Below are positions 34,191 to 46,204 of a DNA stretch of 64,000 bases, in pieces. The notes beneath the pieces are model-generated. The model was not told the origin of the DNA, searched no databases, and was given only the letters and a program-made list of their open reading frames with translations. The position numbers and the translations under genes are program-made. This stretch comes from Jaltomata sinuosa (Eukaryota > Streptophyta > Magnoliopsida > Solanales > Solanaceae): positions 248,001-312,000 of the forward strand of contig QJPP01000272.1 of assembly GCA_003996215.1 (NCBI GenBank), read 5' to 3'. Position 1 is the first letter of the stretch. Each line of letters starts with the position of its first letter.

Positions 34191-37100
34191 ATGCGTAGAA
34201 TAGCAGCGCGACTCAGCCCTGTACGTTTCTCTAAAATCTAAAGCCCAGCCTCGCTTTTCATATACCTCAAATTATGATTATCAGCAATTCGCATTTTTCA
34301 TTTGTTGATGGACTTGTGTAATGATGTTAATGTAGTATCTATGGAGAAGAACGCCTATAAATTTACAACCGCGACGTTTTTCTACTTCCAGCTTTGGGAG
34401 AGGTAACAAATATATCTAACCTCACATGGGTTTTAGGGCTATGCTACAGTTATTTGATCTTTTACATGTTTCTATTCTCCAAGATGTAGAAATGAGCTGT
34501 GCAGTTAAGTAGAGATACCACGCCAAAATGTTATGAGGGATTTATTCTGGAAATTGGGAATCTTGTTACTTCTTCAGTGTTTCTCTAGCTGTTATTAGTT
34601 TGTTTTTTTTTTGGTTTCAATTTGTACAATAATCTTTTGAGGAAACTTGATATTCCCTCTTGTGGGTTCATACCACTGGAATGCTTTGAGTTTTCTTTTG
34701 TGTGATTTTCTAGATGAACAGTCAATTGAACAAGAAGCTGAAAGAAAAGTAGGGTGGCTCTTAAAATTGTTTTTTGCTGGAACTGCTACAGTTATTGGGT
34801 ATCAAATTTTCCCATACATGGGTAAGGTCTCATTTCTATGGTTACATGAATCAATTACACCATATTCCATTTCCTGCCTTGTCTAATTTGTCTTTGGCAT
34901 ATTAATGTATGATTTAAATAGGAGACAATCTGATGCAGCAGTCTGTCTCACTTCTACAAGTCAATGATCCCTTATTTAAAAGAATGGGTGCGTCCAGATT
35001 AGCTCGTTTTGCTATAGATGGTAAGCTTGGGTCACAGTACTTGGAAATTGGGAAGTTATGTATATGTAATCTTTAATGGGTCCAAGTATATGTTGGCAAT
35101 TTGGTGCACAATATCAGGAATTTGATGTTATTAGTAATGGGTCCAGATATGTCTTTGATATAAGAGCAGTAAGGAGCTATCACTTTTAAGTTTTAAGGCT
35201 GGTGGAATGATATAGCAGAAAAGAAAAACCATAGTTGGTATCTGAAAGCCAAAATAATAATTCTTTGTTACGAATTCGGTGAACCTAGGTTGATCACCCT
35301 TTTGTGTTGTTAGGAGCTCATTTAAATTTAACTGATTTTTTTAACCTCCTCTGCATCCTCTTTTATATTAGCAATCTACACGCTGGACAATTTTGTGGAG
35401 CCGGTCTATTGAATCTGGATGCTTTCCCTATTCTTCGTGATTTATTTACTGAATAACCTTCCTTTGAAACTTAAAGCAAATGGAATTCCCTACTGATTAA
35501 TTGTAGAAAAGAAGGAAATTTGTTTCATTGTCCCAATATAAGATGAGACTACTCTAGTACCTTAGATTTTAGTACCCTAGTCAACTTGTATTTGATTGCT
35601 GTTCCTTTTCCTGGTATGACGAGTCAGCTTTATTTCTTAAATAGCATTTTTCTAGTCTTTAAATAACTAAAAACATTATACAACTTAAGAGGATCTGCGC
35701 ATTGGTTTATTTCCATATGATACCTTGTAACCGACTAGCGACATAGTTTACAGTTTTTGCTCAAAATGCAATATTTGAAGTTTGTAGTCAAAACATATTC
35801 GACATCTATTTGAACAGATCATGAGATTTTATTAGACTCTTATCAGTGAATCTTTTTTCCCTGTGCTTTTTTGCTTCCTAGACGAAAAAAGGATGAAAAT
35901 AGTTGAGATTGGTGGGGCTCATCAGCTTTTGAACATGTTAGAGTCTGCCAGAGATGATCGCACAAGGAAGGAATCCTTGAAAGCTCTTTTTGCAATATCA
36001 AAATCAGGTCAGGCCTCAATTTTTATCTGCAATTTGAGTAATGCTGTACTCATGGATGCTCAAGCCCGTATGTTGTTGGATATAGGAATAAGCTAGTATA
36101 TGTAGGAATCTCAAGCCACTATTTTGAAAAGTTTAAGAACAAGTCAGGACTTCGTTCGACGATTATCCAAACTTTGCTTTTACAATAATAATACACACAA
36201 GTTATTGATCCGTCTATTTTCTTCTCTCTTTGCAAATCCAACTAAAAGAATAGTGAGCTTGATACCATTATAAAATTATTATCGCTGTTATTTACACCAC
36301 TATACTGGGTATCTTGTTGTTTAGTTATCTGTTAGCTGGGTGCCCCAAAGTGGATATCTCTAGCCACTTTGATGAGAGCATTTGCCTCTTTTCCCAGGGT
36401 ACTTTTCTGGAAACCCAAGCAAACGGCAACAGATATTGTGGCAAATACATTCTTTATCTTTGAACATGAACTTGGTTCTCCATCTTTATAAGTGAAGTTG
36501 ATGACCAACTATGGTTACAACTCATTGGTCGCCAGGTCTTAGTCTATGGAGGACGTTTTTGAGTGATATAAAAGATCGCTATTGATACAATCTTTTTTTG
36601 CCTTTTTCTTGGATTAGGTAATGATTTTATCTGGACTCGAGAAAAATATTTTTTTCTTTGGTATGCATAAAGTAGACAATTTTACACAAAAATTTGATAC
36701 TCTACAAAAAGCACTGAATAATCTATATTATTTGGAAGACTGGAACTTCGTGCATGCTCCAAAAATTAACTAAGAACAATATGCTTGCTCTCATCTATAC
36801 AGAAGTGCTTTGCATTACTTAAGAACTCTCCTATTTGTCTCCCTTCAAATGAACCACATTGGCGCTAGAGGAGTTACATCTCACGTCTACTTCTTCTAAA
36901 AATGTAGCTATAAACATGTACTTCACTGTGGATGGCATCGCTCAGTCTATGCTAAATACATCAAGCATCATCCACCATAGCTGACTTACAGTTTAACAGT
37001 AGTAGTAGTAGGTGGTCTATATTTTGTCCCAATCTCTCGCATGTGAAACACCAGTTGATATAAGTTATCCTCTTCTTCCTCAGATTGTCTGATGAGAATC

Positions 37101-40100
37101 ACTTCTCTCGCTACCTACCAAATGGAGAAGCATATCTTTTATGGTGCTATGGGTATCCAATTGATAAGCATGAAAACTCGGTTTCTCTCTCCAAAAAACA
37201 AGCTCCTTTCCTCTTTTTGTGCCAGAACCAAAACTTCCTGTTCCACCAGAATGTTTTTGTATAGTAGGACCATTTAAATTTGGAACTAGCTCATCTTCTG
37301 TCTTGCAGATTTCTTCTGAACCTTAAATCCCATATCATTGGACCACCTTTTAGTCGTGACAATTTTGCTACTTATTCCGCTTTCGAGCAGAAGATCTGAA
37401 CATGGGGAAATCATACACCTCAGGGTCAACCCCCACCATCTGTGCTTTAAACAACTTTAAAACTTATTCTGCTCTCTTGTCCCACTTTGAATCGATGTAC
37501 GTTGAAATTCTCCCGCATTTCCATTGTGTTCCTTTATCATCCGCATCCACATGGCATTGCGATGTTGTTTCCTCCACCCTCCTTGTATTTTGTACTTGTC
37601 AACTATGATTATCCTGAAAACAATGATTGTCCTCAAAAGTGTCCTGCAAAGGTCCAAAGTGCTTGTTTCTCATTCCTGAACTTCCATAACAATTTCATTA
37701 ATAATTTTCTATGTAACAACTTCAAATCCTTCATCCAACCCATAGTGAGTGACTGATTGGAGACATGACCGCCTTCCCACTAATTAGATGGAACTTTTTG
37801 TCCTCGTTGTAATCCACATGAAGTTCCTTTGAATGCTCTCTACTTTCATTGTGACTACCGCAGGAGTATGCTTAAGAGACATAAAGTATGTTAGGAAGCT
37901 TGATAGGATGCCCTTACTCAATACTTTTTTCCCCTGTTTTGTCATGTAGCTTGTTTTCCACCCATTAATCTTTTTCTCGCCCTCTTAGTTGCCAGATTCC
38001 ATACTAACGAGTCCTTGTTTGACACTCCAAGTGGTAGGCCAAGATAGGTCATTTATAATGTTCCAATCCTGTAATTGAAGACTTGTGCTATTTGCTCAAT
38101 GTGGCATGTTGCCCATTTCTCCCCTAGAGATGAACTTGCATTCTCCTGTGGATCTTCAAGTTTGATAATGTTTGAAACCATAGCAAGACCAGACTCTTTG
38201 TACCTATGTTACATCGACATCACAAAATACTAGAGCATTCTTAGCAAACAATAGATGTGATTGCTATTCGACCCTCTACTTTGGCTGTGAATCCCTTTAA
38301 GTATTGCCCTTCTATGTTGTGTCCATCATCTTACTCAATGCCTTCATGACTAGTAAGAACAACGTACGGGTAACTAGTAAGTAGGTCCCCCGTCCTAGGA
38401 TTCTAGAGCTGGAAAGAAACAATTGAGCTTCCTGTTAACCAACACTGGAAGGCAAATCATGGATGCAACCTTGTTGGCTAATGAGTTGGTTGATTCCAGG
38501 GTCAAACAGAAGAAGCCAGGGATTCTATGCAAATTAGAATTGAGAAAGCCTATGACCATGTCAATTGGAATTTCCTTCTAAAAATTCTAAAAGACATAGG
38601 GATTTGGTAGTAAGTGGATCAACTGGATCAAGTTCTGCATTTCAAGTGTGAAGTTTTCCCTTATTGTAAATGGGAATACTGAGGGTTTTTCCCAGTCCCA
38701 AAGAGGTCTCAGATAGGGGGATCCTATGTCACCATTCTTATTTCTACTAGCTATGGAGGGGTTGAATCATATGTTCAGAAAGGCAAAGGCAAATGGTTAG
38801 GTGAAAGGTTTCAGTGCTCTAACAGGGAGGAGAGGTTCCAAAAATCACACATTTGTTCTATGCAGATGATGCTCTAGTATTTTGTGAGGCAGAGGAGGCA
38901 GATATCAAACAATTAAGGGCTATTCTCACAATCTTTGAGGGCATCTCAGGCCTCCATGTTAACTGGATGAAGAGTCATCTCTTCCCTATTAACCAGGTGG
39001 ATAATTTATTTGGGCTAGCTGATTACTTGGGATGTCAGGTGGATGCTTGACCAACAAAATATCTTGGGTTACCACTGGGTGCCAAGAACAAAGAGTTGGA
39101 GTGTAGTGATAGAAAGATGTGAAAAGAAGCTTGCTAGATGGAAAAGCCAGTACCTATCTCTGGGTGGTAGGTTGACTCGTATCAAACCTGTGCTTGATGG
39201 CCTACCTACGTACATGATGAGTCTATTCCCAATCCCAAAGAGCATTGAGAAGAAAATCAATAGACTAAGGAGATCACTCATCTGGCAAGGTAATAAGAAA
39301 AGGGAGGATATAACCTGGTGAAGTGGGATACATTCACACTTAGCATAAACTAAGGAGGATTAGGCTTGAAGAACCCCAGTCTCCAAAACAGCTGGTCAAA
39401 AGTGGCTATGGAGATTCTGTACATATAACAAAGTTTTTTATGGAGAAGATTTATAGCAGGCAAGTATGGTTTCCTAAACCAGTGGACAACTGAGGAGGCT
39501 ATGGGTACTTTTGGATGTAGTGTTTGGAAGACAATTAGAAGATTATGGCCTCAATTCAACAACAACATATGCATCAATGTTGGGACTGAAGACAGAGTTC
39601 TGGAATGAAATTTGGATAGGGGAAGACAGTTTGAGAAGCCTATTCCCACACTTATTTACTCTGAGGTTACAGAGATTTGCTACTGCGGCACAAGTCTGGA
39701 GCCAACAGGGCTGGAATCTCTTGTTCAGAAGAGCCTTGAATGACTGGGAAATTGAGGAAGTTGCTAAGCTTTTGGGGATCCTTAATGTATTCACAAGTCT
39801 GTCCATGAGGTCTTATAAACCAACATGAAAATTACATGGCAAAGGAGTCTTCACTGTTAAGTCATGCTACTGGGAAATGAACTCTAGTCAGTCAATGACT
39901 GAAAGATGGCCCTGGAAAAGTCTCATGTTTTGCTTGGTTGCTAATCAGAAAAGCATGCTTTACTCATATGTGAGCAGGAAGTTGAGGTAATGCCGAAGTC
40001 AACTTTGGAGCTCTTGAACAGTTGGCCAGGAATTGGGAGCAGAGGCAAAAAGGGAAAATGGTGGAAGACTATTCCAGCTTGCATTTGGTGGATCCTATGA

Positions 40101-43100
40101 AAAGAAAGGAATGCTAGTTGTTTTGAAGGGCAAAAGATCAGATTTCAGAAGATAAAATTGAATTGTATTAGCCTTCTATTTTTTTGGTGTTAACAAGAAT
40201 TGGTAGGGTAGGTTGTAGATTTAGTTGATTTCACAGGAAACTTGTAATCTGCCAACCCTTATGGGGGCGTGCCCACCACTATGTTAGATGTAAGTTTCCA
40301 ATTCATCATTCCTTGGATGATGAATTTTTTGCGAATATAAAGTTACCCTTTATCTAAAAAAAAAACAATCTCGCCAAGCTAACCAAAAACCTAAATTGCA
40401 CCGTCAGATTTATGGTTAGTTCTGTTGTTGTGCAGGACTGGAGTACGGGGAAGGCGATTGGAACAAGACATGAGTCACAATGACGGTATCATTTGACCAC
40501 ACCCAATTACTAGTTGAGTTTACTTCTACTACCTCCACTTATCTCCTCCACAACTATCTGGGCCATCCAAGTCTTGCAAAGCTTCTGAAATTGTCTTTTT
40601 CTGTAATGTGAGTCATGTCAACATGGGAAACATACTCACACTTCTTTTTCAAAGAGAGTCAATAAAATGGCCTCATCTATGTTTGAAATTGTGCACTCAA
40701 ACATACAGAGTCCTACTCGTGTTGTGTCTAATTTAGGGTTTCATTATTTTGTGACCTTCATCGATGACTATTCCCGTTGCACATGGGTGTTTCTAATAAA
40801 GAATCATTTTGAGCTTTTTTCTATCTTTCGAAAGTTTTATGCAGAAATTCATAATCAATTCGGTGTTTTAGTAAAGGTATTACACAATGATAATGCTAAG
40901 GAGTACTTATCATCTCCTTTTGCCAGTTTTGTGTCTTCATAGAGAGTCATTCACTACATTTCTTGTGCATATACTCCGCAACAAAATGGAGTTGCAAACG
41001 AAAATTCGGCATCTTACTGAAACTGAACTGCCCATACCTTATACACCATCATGTGCCACTTCGTTTTTCGGAGATGCCATTCTCACAACTTGTAATCTGA
41101 TTAATCGTATGGCTTCTATTTTCTACGCCCTCTTTTTATTGTCTTTCTAAGTCAACATCCTAATGATCTTCCGTTTCTGATTGTTTGGTTGTATTTGTTG
41201 TGTTGGTGATCATAACCCTGGGAAGGATAAACTTCAGGCCAAATCGGTTAAATGTATCTTCCTAGGATACTTTCGTCTCCAAAAAGGTTACATATGTTGT
41301 GAACCAACAACAAATAAATATTTTATGTCAACAGATATGACCTTTCAGACATCTCTCCGTTTTTCACCAAACACTACAAACCGAAATCTAATTCCACAAA
41401 TTTTACTAGTCCATATACTTCCCACTTCCCACACCAGAAGTTATCCCGGGAAACTTTAGTCATCCTCTTCAGGTCTATACCTGACGTCTATGTTGCTTGG
41501 ACTCTTCAAAAATGTCAATGGGTGTGTGTCGGATTCTCCAAAAGTAGTGTATTTTTGAAGAATCCGACACGGGTGCGGCATCGAAAGTGAAGAGTCCGCG
41601 CAACTTAGCCTGACGTCCTTGTCTTCCTACTAACATCAATGATAATTCTTCTCATGATACTGATATAGTGTTAGCTCCTGATGATTCATCTCCTGATCCC
41701 TCGTTTCCAATTATGCCTTCATCGGACGTAGCAAATCCACCCATTGTCACTCGCAGAAGTATTCGCACTACCCAAAAGCAACATCCTATATATAATTTCT
41801 TGAGTTATCATCGGTTATCTCCATCATACTATCTTTGTTTCTATACGCTATACCTAAGGATTGTTAGCAAAGCGTTCATCCAGGGTGCACAGATGCCATG
41901 ATGGAAGAAATGAATGCTTGCATGAGGGTAAATCTATGGTTGGAGGTCGTTGGGTCTATACAGTCAAAGTAGTCCTGGTGGCAAGATTGATTAGTTGATG
42001 GCTAGGAATGTTGCCAAAAGATATACTCAGATTTATGACCTTGATTATGGTGATACATTCTCTCCAGTTGCCAAAATTGTGTCTTTTCGACTACTCATCT
42101 CCTTAGCAGCAATACATCATTGGACGCTCCATCAATTTTTGCATGGAGAGCTAGCCGAGGAGGTATATATGGAGTAACCACTAAGATTTGTTGCTCAGGG
42201 GAGTCACACTTGGTATTTCGTCTGAACTGATCACTTTATGAATTAAAACAATCTTCAAGAGCATGGTTTACAAGTGCAGCAGATCATTCTGTTTTTTTAT
42301 AGACATGATGGTCTAGTTAAATGTATCTACCTAGTAGTCTATGTTGATGTCTTCGTCATAACAAGTAATGATTAGGAAGGAATTTCTCCTTCAGCAACAT
42401 CTGTCTGAAACTTAAAGTACTTCTTGGGGATTGAAATAGCAGAACCCAAGACTGGCATTGCAATTTCTCCAAGAAAGTGTGGTTTAGATATATTAGAGAA
42501 GATATGCATGATTGATTGCAAACCTGTTGACACTATGGATGAAAATATCAAACTTGTTTCTGGACAGGGGTAGCTGTTGTAGCAGATACTGAAGATTGGT
42601 CGGCAAGTTGAATTCTCACAATTACACGACCTGGCATTTCATTTGCAGTAAGCGTCATTAGTCAGTCTCTCCAAACTATGTGTAAAGGTCATTGGGATGC
42701 AGTAATTCGTATTCTCAGATACATAACAGAAGCACCAGGACAAGGATTGGTATATGAAGACAAGGGTCACCTCGACACTGTTGGATATTCTGTAGCAGAC
42801 TGGCAGGTTCTCCATCAGATAGAAATTCCACTTCTCCATCAGATATTATCTCACGATGGGAGGCAACCTGCTCTCTTGGAAAAGTAAGAAGCAAGATGTT
42901 GTCGCCAGATCTAGTGTCGAAGCTGAATATTGAGCTACGAATCTTGCTACTTGTGAGCTGATCTGTTTGAAACAACTTCAAGAATCAAGGTGTGTAGAGG
43001 TCAACCGGATGAAGCTAATATATGACAATCAAGATGCTATTCACATTTCTAACAAATCCTGTTTTTCATGAGAGGACAAAACATATAAAGGTGACCCGCC

Positions 43101-46100
43101 ATTTCATTAGACAGAAGTTCGAGTCATACATAGTCACCAGCTTTGTTGACTTGAATGTTCAATTAGCAGATGTTTTCACTAAATCCATTAGAGGACCTCA
43201 GATCAAATACATTTGTAACAAGCTTGGAGCTTATGATATGTACACTCTAGCTTGAGGGGGGGGGGGGAGGGGGAAGTTGTATTGAGATACTATATGATTT
43301 TCAGTAATTAGGAATGATTTGATTAGGATTCTAATTGTGTAAGTATACACTTACCAATACATACTGTAATTACTAGAAATCCCAACCAAGCTTGAGGGGA
43401 ATAATCAAGTTTCTCTTTTCTATCATTTCCCTTCTCTTTCTCTTCCAATAACAAAAGGTGTTCATGCTCTTACAGTCTACTACAATCCAGGAGCATCGGA
43501 AAATGGTCTGACTCTAATTTGAGAAGTGTGATTTGAATCATGTTTGGTCATCTCCTCCCACGAAATGAATAATTAGAATGTATCAAACCTTAACTTTGAC
43601 CCCTTTGCCCTGGTCCATGCCTACTGTACACCTGCTAAAGGAAAAGACCATTAATTAACTGGTAATCTTTATAAACTCTGAACATCCTCCATTTTTGTCG
43701 GGAAGGACTTGCACCCCATGCACCCAACCCTCTTCTCTGCGTACCTTATAACGGTAATATATCCCCAGTCATCCATGGTATTTGCCAGTGTTCCATAAAA
43801 CTGAAATAGCTCATCCTCAAACTCCTCCTTAGTTTATTTCCCCCCCTGCTCATGCACCCCCCCCCCCCCCGAAACCCATACTGTGGTGCTCCCTAATTCC
43901 GTAGGTCCAGCACCCTCTTCTCATTTCCCTCATTAGAGACCCTTATGAACTCACCAAAGCCAAGATTTTGTCCCCTACCCACTCCGTTTCTTCTTCTTCT
44001 TCCTCTATGAACCACTCGCTCCCTTCCATTGAAGTACCATTTGCTTCTCCATGATGCTCCCTTTTACCCTTAATTTTTGCACAATCATCCGTTTTTGTTC
44101 GCCTGCAGTAAATCCCAAGAGCCCTGCCTCCTACTTCCCCTGCCTCAAATCTCCTCCTTCACCCAGACCCACTATCCCAGCCCACTCCCTTTCTTTCTCC
44201 TTGAAGAGTAGTATGGGATCACTTGAATCCTCGTTACTGTAGTTTCGATGTTCGATCAAGGTTGAATAAAGGAGACCTCGTCGGAAACAGCCTTCCAACC
44301 ACCCTTGCAAACGGGAGCCATGAGGATCCCCCCTTGATTCTGCATATCTAGCCTCCTCCCTCCGTCCGAGGCCTGCAGGTCATTTTTCGCCCCTGAATCA
44401 CTGCTCCGTGGATGTTTTTTTTTCTGAAAATGCTGGTTGTGTGTTATTTGGATGTACATCTCTATGCGGAGCGTTGTTGGGCTATCAGGGAAACCAAATA
44501 TGACAGTTCTCCACATTTATGAGAATTTGCAATTTCAGCTGCATTTCACATCAATCATTAGGTTTTGAAACACCATCTCTGTATCCTTGCTTTTAGTGCT
44601 CAACTTCTTTTGCATTCGTTGAGGAAAATGCAATATACTATGCATGCATGAGTGAGCTCATGCGCCATGCTTCATTACTATTTATTGGCCTTTTCGAAGC
44701 AGAAAATCCTAGTCTCCTCTATCTGATTGACCATCTTCTCAAGCAGAAGTTTAATGTATACCAAGAAGCTGCATTGAGAAGTGTTGATTGGTTGTTTCAT
44801 CTTGGTAGTTATTCAAAGAGAAGTACAGGACTTCTACCGGCTTATCACTCTGTTTTCCTTTCTTTTGGATATAACTTTATATAACACGTGAAGAATACAT
44901 CGGACTCCTCAAAAATGTCAGGGGGTGCGTGTCGGATTCTCCAAAAGTAGTGTATTTTTGGAGAATCCGACACGGGTGCAGCATCAAAAGTGAAGAGTCC
45001 GCGCAACTTAAACCCTATCTTCCTAAATCTAGCCACAGAACTTTAACAGACAAAAATTATCTAGCTGCCAGAGAATATTACCCTACTTCACATTGTAAAG
45101 AAATATTAGTGATAGGAGTATGCTTACTGGTTGAACCTCTTTGTAGTTCTTCTACCTATTTGGCTAGACCATATGCTTACTGGTTGAACCTCTTTGTAGT
45201 TCTTCTACCTATTTGGCTAGACCCAAGAATTCTGTGATTGAACTATCTCTGGGCTTTTCCACAATGATACATGCTTCCGTACTCTAGATTAATTTTATGC
45301 TTGATGTTTCCTTGGAAAAAGTTAGCCCTAAATGCCTTCAATTATACCGCCATATTGTTGTAGCACAAAGTTAATAGACAAAAAGTATCAACTAGACAAG
45401 AAGTCTTCTGTAATTTTGTGTAATTGGCAGATCCTCCTTTATCAGTGAAGCTGTTACGATAGACAAACTAAGAACTACTTTTGTCAGACAAACCTCAGAT
45501 GCTACTAGGATTAATTACATAATGTCCGTGACTACCCTGTAATCTGTATTTTGTTATGATGCATAGTGATTAATATTTCTAGTCTTCTGAACCAAAAAAA
45601 GTCACTTTAATTGCATGGTTTTCTAGTAGAAACCCGGTCAACCTTAGCGCCAGTACTTAAAGAAATCAAACCAGGCTAAAAAAAATTTCAGCTTAAACAG
45701 GAAATTCTCTGGTGCTTGTGGCCTGTTACACGTGTATTTAAGGCAAAATCATGTTGTACAACTTGAGTCTGTTTTGCGTAGTGTTAAACTTTAGATGTAT
45801 GAGGACATCTTATTTTATGTGTATGGCCCTTGCTATCTTATCCTATTTTGTCTGATGAAACTAATCGGAGATCAAGGCCAATTAGACCAGTTGCCTGATG
45901 ATACTAAATGTTGCTAGGCCTGATGTTTGGTTAGCTTCAAATTGGCACATTCCATTAGTGTCAGATGTTACTGGAATACCTTGCCGAGGCACTTGTTATC
46001 TGTGATTGTATATCTGCTTGAACGGATGTAGTGTTTACTGCTTGTTCTTATACTGCAGATGAGGCTGCTGTGGTCTTACATCAAGCTGGAGCCATATCAA

Positions 46101-46204
46101 TCATCAAGTCCACTCTTGAGTCTGCTGAGGATGCTGAAGTTGTAAAATACAAGTCAAATTTGCTGAACAGATTTCAAGATTTATCATATGATATTAGGTC
46201 TTGA
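34191..46204 (+). CDS. Armadillo-repeat-like protein, predicted mitochondrial, six exons
   Basis: Exons 34191-34220, 34336-34402, 34714-34821, 34922-35020, 35882-36007 and 46059-46204 join in frame to 576 nt (191 residues plus TGA). Introns 2-5 are all phase 1 and intron 1 is phase 0; every junction is GT/AG. The N-terminus is Arg/Ser-rich with no acidic residue (MRRIAARLSP..., then PRRFSTSSFGR), typical of a mitochondrial presequence. A hydrophobic segment follows (LLKLFFAGTATVIGYQIF), a possible membrane span, then about 115 residues of helical repeats with armadillo character (VEIGGAHQLLNML, KALFAISKS, VLHQAGAISIIKS). From memory it resembles plant proteins annotated 'ARM repeat superfamily' such as At3g56210; the molecular function is unknown to me. 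The last intron is 10 kb of transposon debris. Exons 3-6 are strong; exons 1-2 rest on frame and presequence logic. Confidence 0.78.
36840..38395 (-). mobile_element. LINE (L1-type) fragment in intron 5, minus strand
   Basis: Read on the minus strand from 38395 downward, pieces in several frames match non-LTR RT: LLVMKALSKMM, FAKNALVFCD (the FADD box, now AKN), KGILSSFLTYFMSL and KLLHRKLLMKLLWKFRNEKQALW, followed by a zinc-binding-like tail (about 37000-37270). It starts in the middle of the RT domain, so it is 5' truncated, and it is full of stops. The 3' boundary is not clear. Confidence 0.65.
38400..40372 (+). mobile_element. LINE (L1-type) fragment in intron 5, plus strand
   Basis: Starts in RT (GRQIMDATLLANE-like, then IEKAYDHVNWNFLL across frames), has the catalytic box FYADDALVFC (38853-39050), then KKLARWKSQYLSLGGRLTRIK (39043-39321) and further C-terminal segments. 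It ends in a 3' tail with GTTACCCTTTATCT plus a poly-A run at about 40360-40370, as LINEs do. It is 5' truncated and broken by stops. It abuts the minus LINE head to head at about 38395-38400 but differs in sequence, so the two are separate insertions. Confidence 0.8.
40430..43484 (+). mobile_element. Ty1/copia (RE1/Tork-like) fragment in intron 5
   Basis: Decayed pol in copia order: the end of GAG-pre-integrase (40560-40650), integrase (FVTFIDDYSRCTWVF at 40667-40942, with VLHNDNAKEY), the linker (KCIFLGYFRLQKGY), RT start (YTQIYDLDYGDTFSPVAKI, 41995-42177), and RNase H (HWDAVIRILRYITEAPGQGL; SFVDLNVQLADVFTKSIRG, to 43255). A polypurine tract with G12 (43256-43267) precedes a short 3' LTR starting TGTATTGAGATAC at 43278 and ending near 43484. 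No 5' LTR or gag was found, so it is truncated on the left. It carries a MITE at 41489-41608. Confidence 0.8.
41489..41608. mobile_element. Mutator-like hairpin MITE, copy 1, 9-bp target duplication
   Basis: 120 bp with inverted ends (TATGTTGCTTGGACTCTTC against CTAAGTTGCGCGGACTCTTC) flanked by CCTGACGTC at 41480-41488 and 41609-41617. A 9-bp duplication is typical of Mutator-like elements. The centre folds into a long stem around GTGTCGGATTCTCC, here with a mismatch. Confidence 0.85.
43485..44894. other. Intron 5, unassigned stretch
   Basis: I see no gene here. There is a C15 run at 43856-43870. The minus strand at about 43700-44530 has long stretches without stops in changing frames and could be a very old retroelement ORF, but I recognise no domain. 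The small ORF at 44648-44884 has no family signature. Confidence 0.4.
44895..45011. mobile_element. Mutator-like hairpin MITE, copy 2
   Basis: A diverged copy of 41489-41608. The inner stem is perfect: GTGTCGGATTCTCCAAAA (44929-44946) pairs with TTTTGGAGAATCCGACAC (44956-44973) around a 9-nt loop. The target duplication is not recognisable here. Confidence 0.75.
45119..45223. repeat. Perfect 53-bp tandem duplication
   Basis: TATGCTTACTGGTTGAACCT...GGCTAGACC occurs at 45119-45170 and again, without a mismatch, at 45172-45223. The absence of divergence implies a recent duplication, or an assembly artefact. Confidence 0.9.

Noticed and set aside
36840..40372. Head-to-head LINE pieces as a single twin-primed insertion
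   Set aside because: Both pieces contain the same RT and downstream regions but with different sequence, so they are two elements, not one with an inverted 5' end.
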